NCBI GenBank assembly: GCA_036378675.1
Contig: DASUWA010000024.1
Coordinates: 29,365-93,364, forward strand
From: Acidimicrobiales bacterium
Lineage (GTDB): Bacteria; Actinomycetota; Acidimicrobiia; Acidimicrobiales; Palsa-688
Direction: 5' to 3'
DNA: 64,000 bases
The notes below the pieces were generated by a model that was not told the DNA's origin, did no database searches, and saw only the letters and a list, made by a program, of their open reading frames with translations. Position numbers and translations under genes: made by a program. This document shows, in pieces, positions 33,580-43,128 of the stretch. The first letter of the stretch is position 1; each line of letters opens with the position of its first letter.

Positions 33580-34376
33580 CGGACACCCGCCGGCGCCCAT
33601 GGTGTGAGCAGCCGACCGACGAGGTGGGTGAGGCCAAAACCGGCGCCGGCGGCCGCGGTCGCGACTATGGCGATGCCCCAGGTTCTGGCGACCTCGAGCG
33701 CCTGCATGGAGTTGATCATCGCCACGCCCAGCCCTTGCGTCCCACCGAGGAACTCGCCGATGATGGCGCCAAGGACAGCTGCAGGTGCGGCAATGCAGAG
33801 ACCGGCGAACATGCTGGGCAGAGATGCCCGGAGCCGCACCTTCGTCAACTGCTTGAGCCGCCCTCCACCATACGCGTACACGACATCCAGCGCCGCCGGG
33901 TCGGCGCTGCGCAGTCCGACGAGCGTTCCGATGAGCGTCGTGAAGAACACGGACATAGCGGCGAGCACCACCTTCGGTGTCTCGCCGGTGAATACGATCG
34001 CGAAGGTCGGCAGTATGGCGACGGGCGGCAGGCAGTACGACGCCACGCCCAACTGCAGAAGGGGGCGTTCGAAGAGGGGCGCCACGAGGAAGAGCATTGC
34101 GGTGGCTATCCCGAGGAGGTTCCCCCAGAACCAACCCTTAATGGCCTCGGCGAGGGTGGTCTGCAGGTTGGGCCAGTAGAAGTGCCACCCGTCCTTCACC
34201 ATCTTGCTCACCACCGCGGTCGGAGTCGGCACGGCGTGCGACTTGTGGAACACCGTCGCGCCGAGCAGCTCCCAGAGCAGGAGGAGGGCGACCAGACCGA
34301 CCGACTCGGTGATCCTGGACAGGGAGAGGCGCATCCGGCGTGAATACACACCAGGGAGGACCGTCGAGTCCTGCAC
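33576..34376 (-). CDS. ABC transporter permease (SsuC/ThiX-type), first copy
   Basis: 266 residues from a GTG three bases after the ATPase stop. Six predicted spans. The EAA-type loop is YAYGGGRLKQLTKVRLRASLPSMFAG. It partners the 289-residue permease and the ATPase for uptake of a small planar or sulfonate-like compound. In this context a purine or ureide is the likely cargo, by inference from the neighbouring catabolic genes. Confidence 0.9.
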   Translation of the reverse strand: MQDSTVLPGVYSRRMRLSLSRITESVGLVALLLLWELLGATVFHKSHAVPTPTAVVSKMVKDGWHFYWPNLQTTLAEAIKGWFWGNLLGIATAMLFLVAPLFERPLLQLGVASYCLPPVAILPTFAIVFTGETPKVVLAAMSVFFTTLIGTLVGLRSADPAALDVVYAYGGGRLKQLTKVRLRASLPSMFAGLCIAAPAAVLGAIIGEFLGGTQGLGVAMINSMQALEVARTWGIAIVATAAAGAGFGLTHLVGRLLTPWAPAGVR

Positions 34377-34379
34377 GGC

Positions 34380-35216
34380 TCAGGCCTGGTCAGGGTTGAC
34401 GCGGCCGAACAACAGCTCGCTGAAGTGGTCGCACAGTTCGTGGAACCGGGTCGACCGCATCATCTCCGGGGTCCGCGGACGGGGCAAATCGATCTCCGTG
34501 CGAGCGATGATGCGCCCCGGCCGCGGGCTCATCACGGCCACGACGTCGGCCAGGAACACGGCTTCCGCGATGGAGTGAGTGACCAGCAGCGTGGTGGTAG
34601 CCCGCTCCGTCCAGATCCGCTGGAGCTCGAGGTTGAGGTGTTGCCGGGTCATCTCGTCGAGGGCGCCGAACGGTTCATCGAGCAGCAGTATCCGGGGCTC
34701 CACCACGAGGGCTCGGGCGATGGCGACCCGCTGGCGCATGCCACCCGAGAGCTGCGCGGGTCGGGCCGTCTCGAAGCCTTGCAGTCCCACCAACCGGATT
34801 AGGTCGGATATGGAGTCGGCTGGTTTCTTGAGCCCACTGATGTCGAGCGGCAACCGTATATTCGTGGTCACCGATCGCCACGGCAACAGCGCGGCGTCTT
34901 GAAAGGCGATGCCGAGATGGTGGTTACGCCGAGCCGCCGAAGGAGGCTCGCCGTGGATTCGGGCCTCTCCTGACGTTGGGGTTTCCAGGTCGGCGAGAAT
35001 CCGCAGGATGGTCGACTTACCGCACCCCGAGGGTCCGAGCAGGGCGACGAACGCGCCCGCACCTGCGTCGAAATCGACGTTCTGCAGAGCGGTGATGGTC
35101 GTGCGCCCCACGCGGAAATCCTTGCTCAGGTCGCGCAGGCAGATCCCGTCTTGGCGCGGCGCAGCTCCGCCGAGGGATCCCGCGAGGGACGGGGACTCGG
35201 AGGAGACGCCGATCAC
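34380..35216 (-). CDS. ABC transporter ATP-binding protein (SsuB/TauB-type)
   Basis: 278 residues from a GTG placed two bases after the binding-protein stop. Walker A is [11 protein letters not shown], the signature is LSGGMRQRV, Walker B is [14 protein letters not shown], and the switch His is in [15 protein letters not shown]. It energises the two permeases at the inner membrane face. An upstream-extended frame exists but would overlap the binding-protein gene, so the GTG at 35216 was preferred. Confidence 0.92.
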   Translation of the reverse strand: MIGVSSESPSLAGSLGGAAPRQDGICLRDLSKDFRVGRTTITALQNVDFDAGAGAFVALLGPSGCGKSTILRILADLETPTSGEARIHGEPPSAARRNHHLGIAFQDAALLPWRSVTTNIRLPLDISGLKKPADSISDLIRLVGLQGFETARPAQLSGGMRQRVAIARALVVEPRILLLDEPFGALDEMTRQHLNLELQRIWTERATTTLLVTHSIAEAVFLADVVAVMSPRPGRIIARTEIDLPRPRTPEMMRSTRFHELCDHFSELLFGRVNPDQA

Positions 35217-35218
35217 TA

Positions 35219-36337
35219 CTACACGCTCACCGGAGATGTCTTGAGTTGGGGTGACTCCTGGTACAGCTCCGTCAGCACCGACATGTCGAACAGCTTGTCC
35301 TTCGTGATCGTGATTCCGCCGAGGGCCAACGTCGAGATGCACTTGTCGACCAACTCGGGGGTGATGGTGAGGAGGCCGTTGGCCTGTGTATCAGCGGTGA
35401 GGATGAGCTTGTTCTGGGCCTTGGACTCCAGGGTCTGCTCGGCCTCCTCCAGGCCGAGGGTGGAGCCGTACTTGGTGACCGCCAGGTGGGGGCCGGCGGC
35501 CGGGTCGGCGAGGCTATCGTGCCACCCCATGATCTCGGCCCGCATGAACGCCTTGAGCTTCTCCCGATTGGCCCCGGTCAGGGCACTCTTCTCGACCATG
35601 TAGCTCTCAGCAACCAGCGGGTAGTTGAAGTCGTTCAACAGGAAGGTGTAGGTGTCGAAGCCCTTGACCTTCAGAAGGTTCGGCTCGTTCGTGATGTAGG
35701 AGAACCACCCGTCGACGGTGTGCGTCGTCAGAGGCGTCGGATCGAACTGCACCGGGACCTCGTTGATCTTGGACGGATCCAGGTTGTTGGCCTTGAGGAA
35801 CGCTTTCCAGACCGCCTCGTTGGTGGACTGGACGCCGATTTTCTTCCCGATCATGTCCTGCGGCGTCTTGATCGGACTGGAAGCCAACGACATGATGGCG
35901 AACGGGTTTTTCTGGTACTGCGCTCCGATGATGACCAGGTCGGCCCCTTGATTGATGGCCGCAGCCGTGATGTCCGGCGACGACAGTCCGGCGAACGCCT
36001 TCCCCGACGCAACCACGGCGTCCTGGGTAACGTTCGGGCCGCCGGGGATGATATTGACATGTGCAAAGCCCTGGCTGGTGTAGTACCCGCGGCTGTCCGC
36101 CAGATACTCGCCGGAGAACTCGTCGTTGAGGATCCACGACACTTGGAACCCGATGGTGCCATACGTCCCGGGGGCTACGGTGCCGCCCGCGCCGCCCGTG
36201 GTGGTGGTGGGACCGGTACTGCTTTTGGATGAGCTGCTACATGCCTCCAACAGCGCCGACAGGCCACCGACTGTGGCCAGGCCCACCGTTGCACCCCCCA
36301 TCCGGATGAAGCCCCTCCGCCCGATGGTGTTGGTCAC
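35219..36337 (-). CDS. ABC transporter substrate-binding protein (NMT1/THI5-like lipoprotein)
   Basis: 372 residues from a GTG with a GGGAGGC box. The N-terminus has a twin-Arg motif ([10 protein letters not shown]), a hydrophobic stretch and a lipobox-like Cys (SALLEAC), so it is probably exported and lipid-anchored. The mature part is an NMT1/THI5-type periplasmic-binding fold, with [47 protein letters not shown] and [22 protein letters not shown] (each seen in segments). Relatives bind pyrimidine thiamine precursors, riboflavin, taurine or nucleobase-like ligands. First gene of the importer-Rieske operon. Confidence 0.88.
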   Translation of the reverse strand: MTNTIGRRGFIRMGGATVGLATVGGLSALLEACSSSSKSSTGPTTTTGGAGGTVAPGTYGTIGFQVSWILNDEFSGEYLADSRGYYTSQGFAHVNIIPGGPNVTQDAVVASGKAFAGLSSPDITAAAINQGADLVIIGAQYQKNPFAIMSLASSPIKTPQDMIGKKIGVQSTNEAVWKAFLKANNLDPSKINEVPVQFDPTPLTTHTVDGWFSYITNEPNLLKVKGFDTYTFLLNDFNYPLVAESYMVEKSALTGANREKLKAFMRAEIMGWHDSLADPAAGPHLAVTKYGSTLGLEEAEQTLESKAQNKLILTADTQANGLLTITPELVDKCISTLALGGITITKDKLFDMSVLTELYQESPQLKTSPVSV

Positions 36338-36538
36338 AGTGCCTCCCGTATTTATTGACGCGGCGGTACCCCACGCGTCGACCAGCTGTCAACAACGACG
36401 CTACGGGGACGACATTTCCGAGCTGTTGTTGATTGATGAACTGTCGGTTTCGTCCGACCACGATTGGGCGGTTCCGGGGCGAAGCCGCGTCTACGATCCT
36501 GTGTCGAGTTGCTCACTGCGTCGCCTACGCGAGGTGGT

Positions 36539-36567
36539 TTGACACGCGGGGTTAACGAAGCGATAAC
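36539..36567 (+). promoter_or_regulatory. Putative sigma-70-type promoter for the deaminase-xanthine dehydrogenase operon
   Basis: TTGACA at 36539-36544 and GATAAC at 36562-36567 with a 17-base spacer, about 65 bases before the ATG at 36632. The rest of the 294-base divergent gap (36338-36631) also holds TCAACAAC (36389) facing GTTGTTGA (36424), a possible operator; nothing else was recognised there. Confidence 0.45.
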
Positions 36568-36631
36568 CGCCCGGAAAACAGGGCAGCTCTAGGGTCGATG
36601 TGATCCGGCGGATCGAGGGCCCCTGCAAGCC

Positions 36632-38029
36632 ATGACTCACCACACCAAGACTCCCGACTCCGATCTGCTGATCACCGGGGCCGAGATGGTGGTGACCATG
36701 GACGACAGCCGGAGCGAGATCAGGTCCGGGTGGGTAGCGACGACGGGCGGGTTGATCTCCCACATCGGCGGCCCAGGAGACGCCCCACCGGTCGCTCGCG
36801 AGACCCTCGACGCCGGTGGCGGTCTGGTCACGCCAGGGCTGATCAACACCCACCACCACATGTACCAGAACCTCACTCGTGCGTACGCTCCGGCGGCGAA
36901 CGTATCGCTGTTCGAATGGCTCACCACCCTTTACCCGCTGTGGGCGTCCCTGGACGAAGAGGCCTCCTATCTCTCGGCTTTCGTGGGGCTGGCGGAACTG
37001 GCGCTGGGCGGCTGCACGACCTCGACCGATCACCTGTACGTCCACCCACGACACGGCGGCGACCTGATCAGCGCGGAGATAGAGGCAGCCATCGAACTGG
37101 GTATGCGGTTCCACCCGACTCGGGGTTCGATGAGCCTCTCCGCCAAGGACGGCGGCCTGCCACCGGATTCCGTCGTACAGGACGACGATGAGATCCTGGC
37201 GGACAGCGAGCGCCTGGTGGCCAAGCATCACGACCCGTCGTGGGGAGCGATGGTCCGGCTCGCGCTGGCCCCTTGTTCACCTTTCTCCGTGACGGCCGAG
37301 CTGATGGTTCGCACAGCAGAGCTCGCCGAACGGCTGGATGTCCGGCTCCACACCCACCTCGCCGAGGATCCCGACGAGGACCGATTCGCAGAGCAGACAC
37401 TCGGCAGGCGGACCGTGGAGCACTTCGAGGAGGTGGGTTGGCTCAGCTCCCGATCATGGGTGGCTCACTGCATCTATCCCAACCAGGCGGAGGTGGCCCG
37501 GCTTGGGAGGGCTGGGGTAGGAGTGGCTCACTGCCCGTCGTCGAACATGATGATCGGCGGCGGAGGGCTGGCGCCCATCGCCGAACTCCTCGAGGCCGGA
37601 TCGCCGGTAGGCATCGGCTGCGACGGGTCGGCGTCCACCGACCACGCCTCCTTGTGGCTCGAGACCAAATGTGCGATGCAGCAGGGACGACTGCGCGGTG
37701 GCCCGACCGCCACGAGCGCGCGCGACGCGCTGGCGCTCGCCACCCGGGGCTCGGCCGCATGTCTCGGACGCGACGGTGAGATCGGTCAGCTGAGTGTCGG
37801 AGCGGCAGCCGACCTCGTCGTGTGGCCAATCGACGGCCTGTCGTTTGCCGGTGCCCTCACCGACCCGGTCGAAGCATGGCTGCGGTGCGGTCCGGTCAGC
37901 GCCCGCCACACCGTCGTGGCGGGCCGGCCGGTCGTCCGGGAGGGCGAACTGGTCAGACCGGGCGTGCACGACATCGTCCGTCGCCACCGAGATGTCGCGG
38001 CCCGGATGCAGCAGCTCGCACTCGGATGA
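36632..38029 (+). CDS. 8-oxoguanine deaminase
   Basis: 465 residues. It deaminates 8-oxoguanine to uric acid in the cytoplasm. The barrel sites are TPGLINTHHHMYQN, LHTHLAED, WVAHCIYPN, GVAHCPSSNMMI and VGIGCDGSASTDHASLW with the metal Asp intact. The segments FEWLTTLYPLWASLDEEA, LGGCTTSTDHLYVHP and RFHPTRGSMSLSAKDGGLPP are specific to characterised 8-oxoguanine deaminases of the cog0402 group. It opens a plus-strand operon coupled by ATGA/GTGA overlaps to the three xanthine dehydrogenase subunit genes, which would supply urate by a second route. Confidence 0.9.
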   Translation: MTHHTKTPDSDLLITGAEMVVTMDDSRSEIRSGWVATTGGLISHIGGPGDAPPVARETLDAGGGLVTPGLINTHHHMYQNLTRAYAPAANVSLFEWLTTLYPLWASLDEEASYLSAFVGLAELALGGCTTSTDHLYVHPRHGGDLISAEIEAAIELGMRFHPTRGSMSLSAKDGGLPPDSVVQDDDEILADSERLVAKHHDPSWGAMVRLALAPCSPFSVTAELMVRTAELAERLDVRLHTHLAEDPDEDRFAEQTLGRRTVEHFEEVGWLSSRSWVAHCIYPNQAEVARLGRAGVGVAHCPSSNMMIGGGGLAPIAELLEAGSPVGIGCDGSASTDHASLWLETKCAMQQGRLRGGPTATSARDALALATRGSAACLGRDGEIGQLSVGAAADLVVWPIDGLSFAGALTDPVEAWLRCGPVSARHTVVAGRPVVREGELVRPGVHDIVRRHRDVAARMQQLALG

Positions 38030-38904
38030 AATTCGCCCCGTTCGACTACGTGAAGCCGGCGGATCTGGCCGCTGCTATCGGGTGCCTGGAGGGCAACGAC
38101 GACGCGAAGATACTGGCCGGCGGTCAGAGCCTTCTGCCGTTGATGGCCCTGCGGCTGGCCCGGCCGACGCTGCTGGTGGACATCGGGTGCCTCTCCTTGG
38201 ATGGGATCTCGACAGAATCGGCTGGAGGTGACGCCTTCCTCCGTCTAGGGGCGCTGGTGCGGCACGAGCGCCTGCTCCGCGATCCGTTCGTAAAGGTGAA
38301 CGCTCCACTGCTCGCCGAGGCCGCGGCCTATGTGGGTCATCCGGCCATAAGGACCCTGGGCTCCCTCGGCGGCTCCATTGCGCACGCCGATCCCGCCGCG
38401 GAGCTTCCGGCGGCCTTAGTCGCGTTGGGCGGCTCGGTGGAGGCGGTCGGGCCGAGTGGACAAAGGGTGGTCCCGTGCGAATCGCTGTTCGAAGGGTTCT
38501 TCACCACCGGGCTGGAGTCGTCAGAGGTCATCACCGCCATCCGGATTCCCATCAGCCCGGTGCCCGAGAGCGCGTCATGGTGTGAGTGGGCGCCCCGGCA
38601 CGGCGACTTCGCCGAGGTGGGGATCGGGGTCTCGCTGACCTTCAGTGAAGACGGACGGTGCACCACGGTTAAGGCCGCGGCATGTGGGGTGGGGGCCACA
38701 CCGGTAGGCCTGACCGACACGCTCGCCCCGGTGCTCGTCGGCCGGTGGGGCGACGATCCCGAGGCGCTTCGCGAAACGGCCCGCGTCGTTGCCGGTGTCC
38801 TTGCGCACCCGGACAAGTCCGACCTGGGCGGCCTGCTCTGTGCCCGCGCCGTGAAGCGGGCGTACGAATCACGCTCGGTCGGGGCTCCGGGACCGGGGTC
38901 GTGA
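38026..38904 (+). CDS. Xanthine dehydrogenase-type FAD-binding subunit
   Basis: 292 residues. CO-dehydrogenase/xanthine-dehydrogenase medium subunit: KILAGGQSLLPLMALRLARP (FAD pyrophosphate loop), LVDIGCLSLDGI, and HPAIRTLGSLGGSIAHADPAAELPA, which has Ser in place of the usual Gly after TLG. It passes electrons from the iron-sulfur subunit to NAD+ or another acceptor. The start ATG overlaps the deaminase stop (ATGA), and its own stop overlaps the next GTG. Confidence 0.92.
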   Translation: MKFAPFDYVKPADLAAAIGCLEGNDDAKILAGGQSLLPLMALRLARPTLLVDIGCLSLDGISTESAGGDAFLRLGALVRHERLLRDPFVKVNAPLLAEAAAYVGHPAIRTLGSLGGSIAHADPAAELPAALVALGGSVEAVGPSGQRVVPCESLFEGFFTTGLESSEVITAIRIPISPVPESASWCEWAPRHGDFAEVGIGVSLTFSEDGRCTTVKAAACGVGATPVGLTDTLAPVLVGRWGDDPEALRETARVVAGVLAHPDKSDLGGLLCARAVKRAYESRSVGAPGPGS

Positions 38905-39380
38905 GCCGCGTCGTCGTGACCATGACGGTCAACGGGGAGGAGATGACGGCAGAAACTCTCGTTCGGTCCACCCTGTTGGACCTGATTCGCGACGGGTACG
39001 GCCTCACCGGGACCCATGCCGGCTGCGAGCAAGGGGCTTGTGGCGCATGCAGCGTGATGCTCGATGGGAAGCTCGTCCGGTCCTGCCTCGTCGTGGCCGT
39101 CGCGGCAGCGGGGCGAAGTGTGACCACCATCGAGGGAATCGGGGCGCCCGACTCTTTGTCCCCGATCCAGCGAGCCATGGTTGACCACCACGGACTGCAG
39201 TGCGCATTCTGCACACCGGGAATGGTGATGAGCGCGCTTGATGTGCTGTCCCGACCCGGGCCCCTCTCCGAGCGGGAAGTCCGGGAGGCACTGGCGGGAA
39301 ACCTGTGCCGCTGCACTGGTTACACCGGAATCATTTCCGCAGTGATGGAGATCACGGAGCGGCAGGCCGGACCGCCGTGA
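38901..39380 (+). CDS. Xanthine dehydrogenase-type [2Fe-2S] subunit
   Basis: 159 residues. It contains the plant-ferredoxin cluster CEQGACGACSVMLDGKLVRSC and the alpha-helical second cluster CAFCTPGMVMSAL with LCRCTGYTGII. The cofactors relay electrons from the molybdenum centre to FAD. The GTG start overlaps the previous TGA, and the stop overlaps the large-subunit GTG, so the three genes are translationally coupled. Confidence 0.93.
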   Translation: MSRVVVTMTVNGEEMTAETLVRSTLLDLIRDGYGLTGTHAGCEQGACGACSVMLDGKLVRSCLVVAVAAAGRSVTTIEGIGAPDSLSPIQRAMVDHHGLQCAFCTPGMVMSALDVLSRPGPLSEREVREALAGNLCRCTGYTGIISAVMEITERQAGPP

Positions 39381-41782
39381 CTGCAGTAGACGAACGGCCC
39401 GCCGCTGCTTCGGAGATCCAGGGAGTCGGCGAACGGGTCCCGCGCGTCAACGGTCCCCAGTTGGTCACCGGCCGGGGGGCCTACCTGGCCGACCACAACG
39501 TCCCCGGGTTGCACCATGTCGCAATCTGCCGGTCGACCATCTCCCATGCACGGATCCGGGGGATCGACACGTCGGAGGCGCGCCAGCAGCCCGGCGTCAT
39601 CGCGGTCGTGACCGAAGCGGAGCTCGACGCGGCCGGGGCCAGGAAGTTCAACCATATGATCGAGCCGCCGGCCCAGCCTCTGGAGTGGACCATTCTGGCT
39701 TCGGATCGGGTCAGGTTCGTCGGCGAGCCGGTCGCTGCGGTGGTTGCGCGATCCAGAGCCGAAGCAGAGGACGCCGCCGAAACCGTGGTCATCGACTACG
39801 AAATGATGCCGGCGGTGGTGAGCACGGCCGAGGCCCTGCTGCCGGGCGCTCCGCTTCTGTACCCGGAGTGGGGCACCAACGAGTTCCTCAGGCTGAGCGG
39901 TGCCACGCCGGGATTCGAGGACGCCATGGCCGCGGCTCCGCGGCGGGTCACCGACCGCTACGAGAGCCACCGCATATGCGGGCTGCCGCTGGAGGGGCAC
40001 GGCGCCCAGGGGCAGTGGGATCGAGGGACCGGACGGCTGACGCTCCTGTCATCCAATCAGCAGCCGCACCAACTGCGAACCGTCGTCGCCGAGGTGTGTG
40101 GTCTGGACGAGTCGAAGGTTCGAGTGATCTCCCCCGACATGGGCGGCGGCTTCGGCAACAAACAGCACTTCACCCGTGAGGAGTGCCTGGTGGGGATGCT
40201 GGCACTGATCACCGAGGTCCCGGTTCGCTGGTCGCAGGACCGCACGGAAGCCTTGACCGCCTCCGTGCACTCGAGGGCCCAGCTGCACGAGGTGGAGGCG
40301 GGGTTCGATCACACCGGTCGGATCCTGGCTCTGCGGGCCCGAATCGTCTCGGATTTGGGCAACCCGGTGCTGTACTTCTCGGGCGCCGGGCCAGGGTTGG
40401 TCGCCGCCGGGTGCATCTCCGGCGGGTACGCGATCGACAACGTCTCATGGGAACTCTCCTGCGTCGCCACGACCACCTGCCCCATAGGCGCGTACCGGGG
40501 CTTCGGGCAGCCCGAGGCGCATCTGACGACTGAACGGGTCATGGATCGGATCGCGGCCGAGCTCGGTCTCGACCCCGTGGAGGTGCGCCGGCTCAACCTG
40601 ACGCCCGACGAGGTCGTCAGGCCCTGGTGGGGTCACGGAGGCGCCCGGATGGATCCCGGTCCCCTTCGGAGCCTGCTCGATCGACTGGTGGACGAGTTCG
40701 ACTACCCCCGCTGGCGGGCGTGGAGAGAAGCGGCGAGAGGGGAAGGCCGGCTGGTCGGCCTCGGTTTCTCCACGCTCGTGCAGGGAACGACGCCCACCCA
40801 GAACGACGTGGCAGGCCGGTTCGGCTCGATCGAGATGGCGTCGATCACCGTGCTTCCCGACGGGCATATCGACGTCAGGGTCGGGACGAAATCGCAGGGG
40901 CAGGCGCACGAGACGGTCTTCGCCCAACTGGCCGCGAGTGCCCTCGGGATGCCCCTCGCACGGGTGGCGGTCCGGGACGGGGACACCGACTCGCTTCCAT
41001 TCGGGATGGGTACGTGGGGTAGCCGCAGTGCAGTGATGGGCGGCGGCGCGGTGATGCGAGCGGCCCGGCAGCTGCGGGCGAAGATGCAGTCGATCGCGTT
41101 GCGGATCGGCGAACCGTTCCCAGAAGTCGGCGCGGTGTCGCCGAGCGTGTTCGACCGCGTCGCGTCCGTCGCCTGGTGGCACCCCCACCTCCTCGGCGGC
41201 GACCTGGAACCCGGGCTCACGGCGCAGGTCGTGTACACGCCCGGGTTCACCGGCCCATCGCCCGGCGGGGGATACAACCACGACGAGACCTACGGCGCGC
41301 ACGCCACCGCCGCCGCGGTCGAGGTGGACCCGGTCACCGGAGCGGTGCGCATCCGCGACGTCGTGATGGTCTCCGACTGTGGGGTGGTGATCAACCCTGC
41401 GGCGGTGGAAGGGCAGCACCAGGGGGGCTTCACCCAGGGCCTCGGAGCGGCGCTGTTCGAGGAGGTCCGCTACGACGACCAGGGGCAGCCTCTGGCGTCC
41501 ACCCTGATGGACTATCTCATCCCGACGGCCAACGACGCACCGAGGTTGCGGGTCGTGCTCCGGCCCACTCCGTCCGAATCCGAGGGCGGGTTCCGAGGGG
41601 TCGGCGAGGCATCGATCATCGCCGCCCCGGCGGTATTGGCGAGCGCAGTAAGCGACGCCCTGTCGCCCCTCGGGGTCCGGATCACCTCATCCCGCTTGCA
41701 CGCCAAGGAGCTTCGAGCCGCGATCCGCCGATCCGGTTGGCGGGCTGACCCGGTGGCGTGGGCTGCCGCCCCCGAAATTTGA
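39377..41782 (+). CDS. Xanthine dehydrogenase-type molybdopterin large subunit
   Basis: 801 residues. Aldehyde oxidase/xanthine dehydrogenase fold: GERVPRVNGPQLVTGRGAYLAD at the N-terminus, DMGGGFGNKQHF for molybdopterin binding, IGAYRGFGQPEAHLTTERVMD, and the terminal GVGEASIIAAPAVLASAVSDAL with the catalytic Glu. The active-site loop is not the AYxCSFR of true CO dehydrogenase, which favours a purine hydroxylase. It would oxidise hypoxanthine or xanthine to urate. No xdhC-type maturation gene is present in the window. Confidence 0.9.
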   Translation: MTAVDERPAAASEIQGVGERVPRVNGPQLVTGRGAYLADHNVPGLHHVAICRSTISHARIRGIDTSEARQQPGVIAVVTEAELDAAGARKFNHMIEPPAQPLEWTILASDRVRFVGEPVAAVVARSRAEAEDAAETVVIDYEMMPAVVSTAEALLPGAPLLYPEWGTNEFLRLSGATPGFEDAMAAAPRRVTDRYESHRICGLPLEGHGAQGQWDRGTGRLTLLSSNQQPHQLRTVVAEVCGLDESKVRVISPDMGGGFGNKQHFTREECLVGMLALITEVPVRWSQDRTEALTASVHSRAQLHEVEAGFDHTGRILALRARIVSDLGNPVLYFSGAGPGLVAAGCISGGYAIDNVSWELSCVATTTCPIGAYRGFGQPEAHLTTERVMDRIAAELGLDPVEVRRLNLTPDEVVRPWWGHGGARMDPGPLRSLLDRLVDEFDYPRWRAWREAARGEGRLVGLGFSTLVQGTTPTQNDVAGRFGSIEMASITVLPDGHIDVRVGTKSQGQAHETVFAQLAASALGMPLARVAVRDGDTDSLPFGMGTWGSRSAVMGGGAVMRAARQLRAKMQSIALRIGEPFPEVGAVSPSVFDRVASVAWWHPHLLGGDLEPGLTAQVVYTPGFTGPSPGGGYNHDETYGAHATAAAVEVDPVTGAVRIRDVVMVSDCGVVINPAAVEGQHQGGFTQGLGAALFEEVRYDDQGQPLASTLMDYLIPTANDAPRLRVVLRPTPSESEGGFRGVGEASIIAAPAVLASAVSDALSPLGVRITSSRLHAKELRAAIRRSGWRADPVAWAAAPEI

Positions 41783-41797
41783 ACCCGAACCGGGGAT

Positions 41798-43126
41798 CTA
41801 GCTACTGAGGGCCGCCCGGCGGGCGAAGAGCTCCTCGGCCGCGGCCTGGGCGTCGGCCCGTACCGCGGCGGTGTCGAAGCGGATCGGGCTCCCACCGTCC
41901 ACCAGGCGTTCGCCGTCCACCCACACGTCGCGGACGTCGCTGCCCCGGCTGGAGAAGACCAAGTGGGCGGCCACGTTGAAGTCGTCGCCGTGCAACACCG
42001 GGGTGGTGTGCAGGCCACCCAGGTCCACGACGATCAAGTCCGCCCGCTTGCCAGGCTCCAGGGTGCCCGTTAGCCCCCCGATCCCCAGGGCATCGGCACC
42101 GTCGGCCGTCGCCATGGCCAGAACGTCCCACGGGTCACCGGCGACCGGATCCAGAGTGGACACCTTCTGCAGGAGTGAGGCGAACTTCATCTCCTCCAGA
42201 AGATCGAGGTTGTTGTTCTCCTTCTCGCCGTCGCTTCCGAGCCCGACGGTTACGCCGGCCGCCCGCATGGCGCCGAGCCGCGCCGGACCCGATGCCAGCT
42301 TCATGTTGGAGCACGGGCAGTGGACGACGGCGGTGCCTGTCTCCGCCAGGATCCGGATCTCTCGATCGTCCAGCCAGACGCAGTGGGCGACCACCGTGCC
42401 GGGACGGAGGATCCCGCGGTCCCACGTCACCTCGAGCGGGCGCCGGCCCCAGCGCCGCAGCGACTCCTGCACTTCCCACATCGTCTCGGACGAGTGAGTG
42501 TGGATGCCACATTCGAACTCGTCAGCCAGTTGCCGGGCCGCCTCGAAACAGCCTTCCGTGCAGTAGAGCAGGTGCTCCAGGCCGACCCAAGCCCGTACCC
42601 GGGCACCCTGCTTGCAGCCGACCTCCTCGAGGAGGCGGCGGTTGGAGGCGATCGACTCGAAGTAGTCGTAGCCCTGGTCGTCGGCGACGTACGGGACGAG
42701 GGTGGCTCGGATTCCCACCTCCTCTGCGGCCCGAGCCGAGCCCTCCATGTACCGCCACATGTCCATCACCGACGTCGTGCCCGACAGGAGGGCCTCGGCG
42801 TAGCACAGGCGGGACGCGGCCGCCGCGATCTCCGGCGTCAGCGCCTTGTGGGCCGGATCGACGTAGGAACGCAGCCAGTCCCACAGCGACATCGACTCCG
42901 CCGTGCCCCGGAGCAGGCCGGAATGCAGGTGGCAGTTGTGCAAGCCCGGCAGCACCACGGTGCCGGATGCGTCGACCACCTCGGCGCCCGCCGCCCGCGG
43001 GTCCCGCCCGACCTCCTCCGGCCCCCCTACAGCGACGATGTCCGTCCTGTCGATCAGCACGGCGCCCGGGTCGAGCCGGGCCCGACCCGCCGTCATCGGC
43101 AGCACGATGCCGCCCGTCACCAGCAC
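41798..43126 (-). CDS. Amidohydrolase / cytosine-deaminase-like metal-dependent hydrolase
   Basis: 442 residues. LPGLHNCHLHSGLLRG (HxH), GIHTHSSETMWE, VVAHCVWLDD, AVVHCPCSNMKLA and VGLGSDGEKENNNLDLLEE with the metal Asp all intact. It resembles the SAH/methylthioadenosine and chlorohydrolase deaminase branch of the TRZ/ATZ group. The GTG at 43126 starts two bases after the stop of the adenosine-deaminase-type gene, so it is the last gene of a four-gene minus-strand operon. The substrate is probably an aminopurine or aminotriazine-like ring; unassigned. Confidence 0.87.
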   Translation of the reverse strand: MLVTGGIVLPMTAGRARLDPGAVLIDRTDIVAVGGPEEVGRDPRAAGAEVVDASGTVVLPGLHNCHLHSGLLRGTAESMSLWDWLRSYVDPAHKALTPEIAAAASRLCYAEALLSGTTSVMDMWRYMEGSARAAEEVGIRATLVPYVADDQGYDYFESIASNRRLLEEVGCKQGARVRAWVGLEHLLYCTEGCFEAARQLADEFECGIHTHSSETMWEVQESLRRWGRRPLEVTWDRGILRPGTVVAHCVWLDDREIRILAETGTAVVHCPCSNMKLASGPARLGAMRAAGVTVGLGSDGEKENNNLDLLEEMKFASLLQKVSTLDPVAGDPWDVLAMATADGADALGIGGLTGTLEPGKRADLIVVDLGGLHTTPVLHGDDFNVAAHLVFSSRGSDVRDVWVDGERLVDGGSPIRFDTAAVRADAQAAAEELFARRAALSS

Positions 43127-43128
43127 GC

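Noticed and set aside
31706..33637. A 643-codon minus-strand frame that would fuse the Rieske protein to an N-terminal extension
   Set aside because: The first 300 or so codons are the antisense/out-of-frame reading of the permease genes (Arg/Pro-rich, no fold); the Rieske gene starts near 32704.
32710..34134. A 474-codon frame suggesting a long permease
   Set aside because: The extra N-terminal part is a shifted reading of the other permease; the ATGA overlap at 33576-33579 gives a proper start.
40445..41419. Long antisense frame over the xanthine dehydrogenase large subunit
   Set aside because: His/Arg/Pro-rich shadow typical of high-G+C genes; the plus-strand gene has clear domains.
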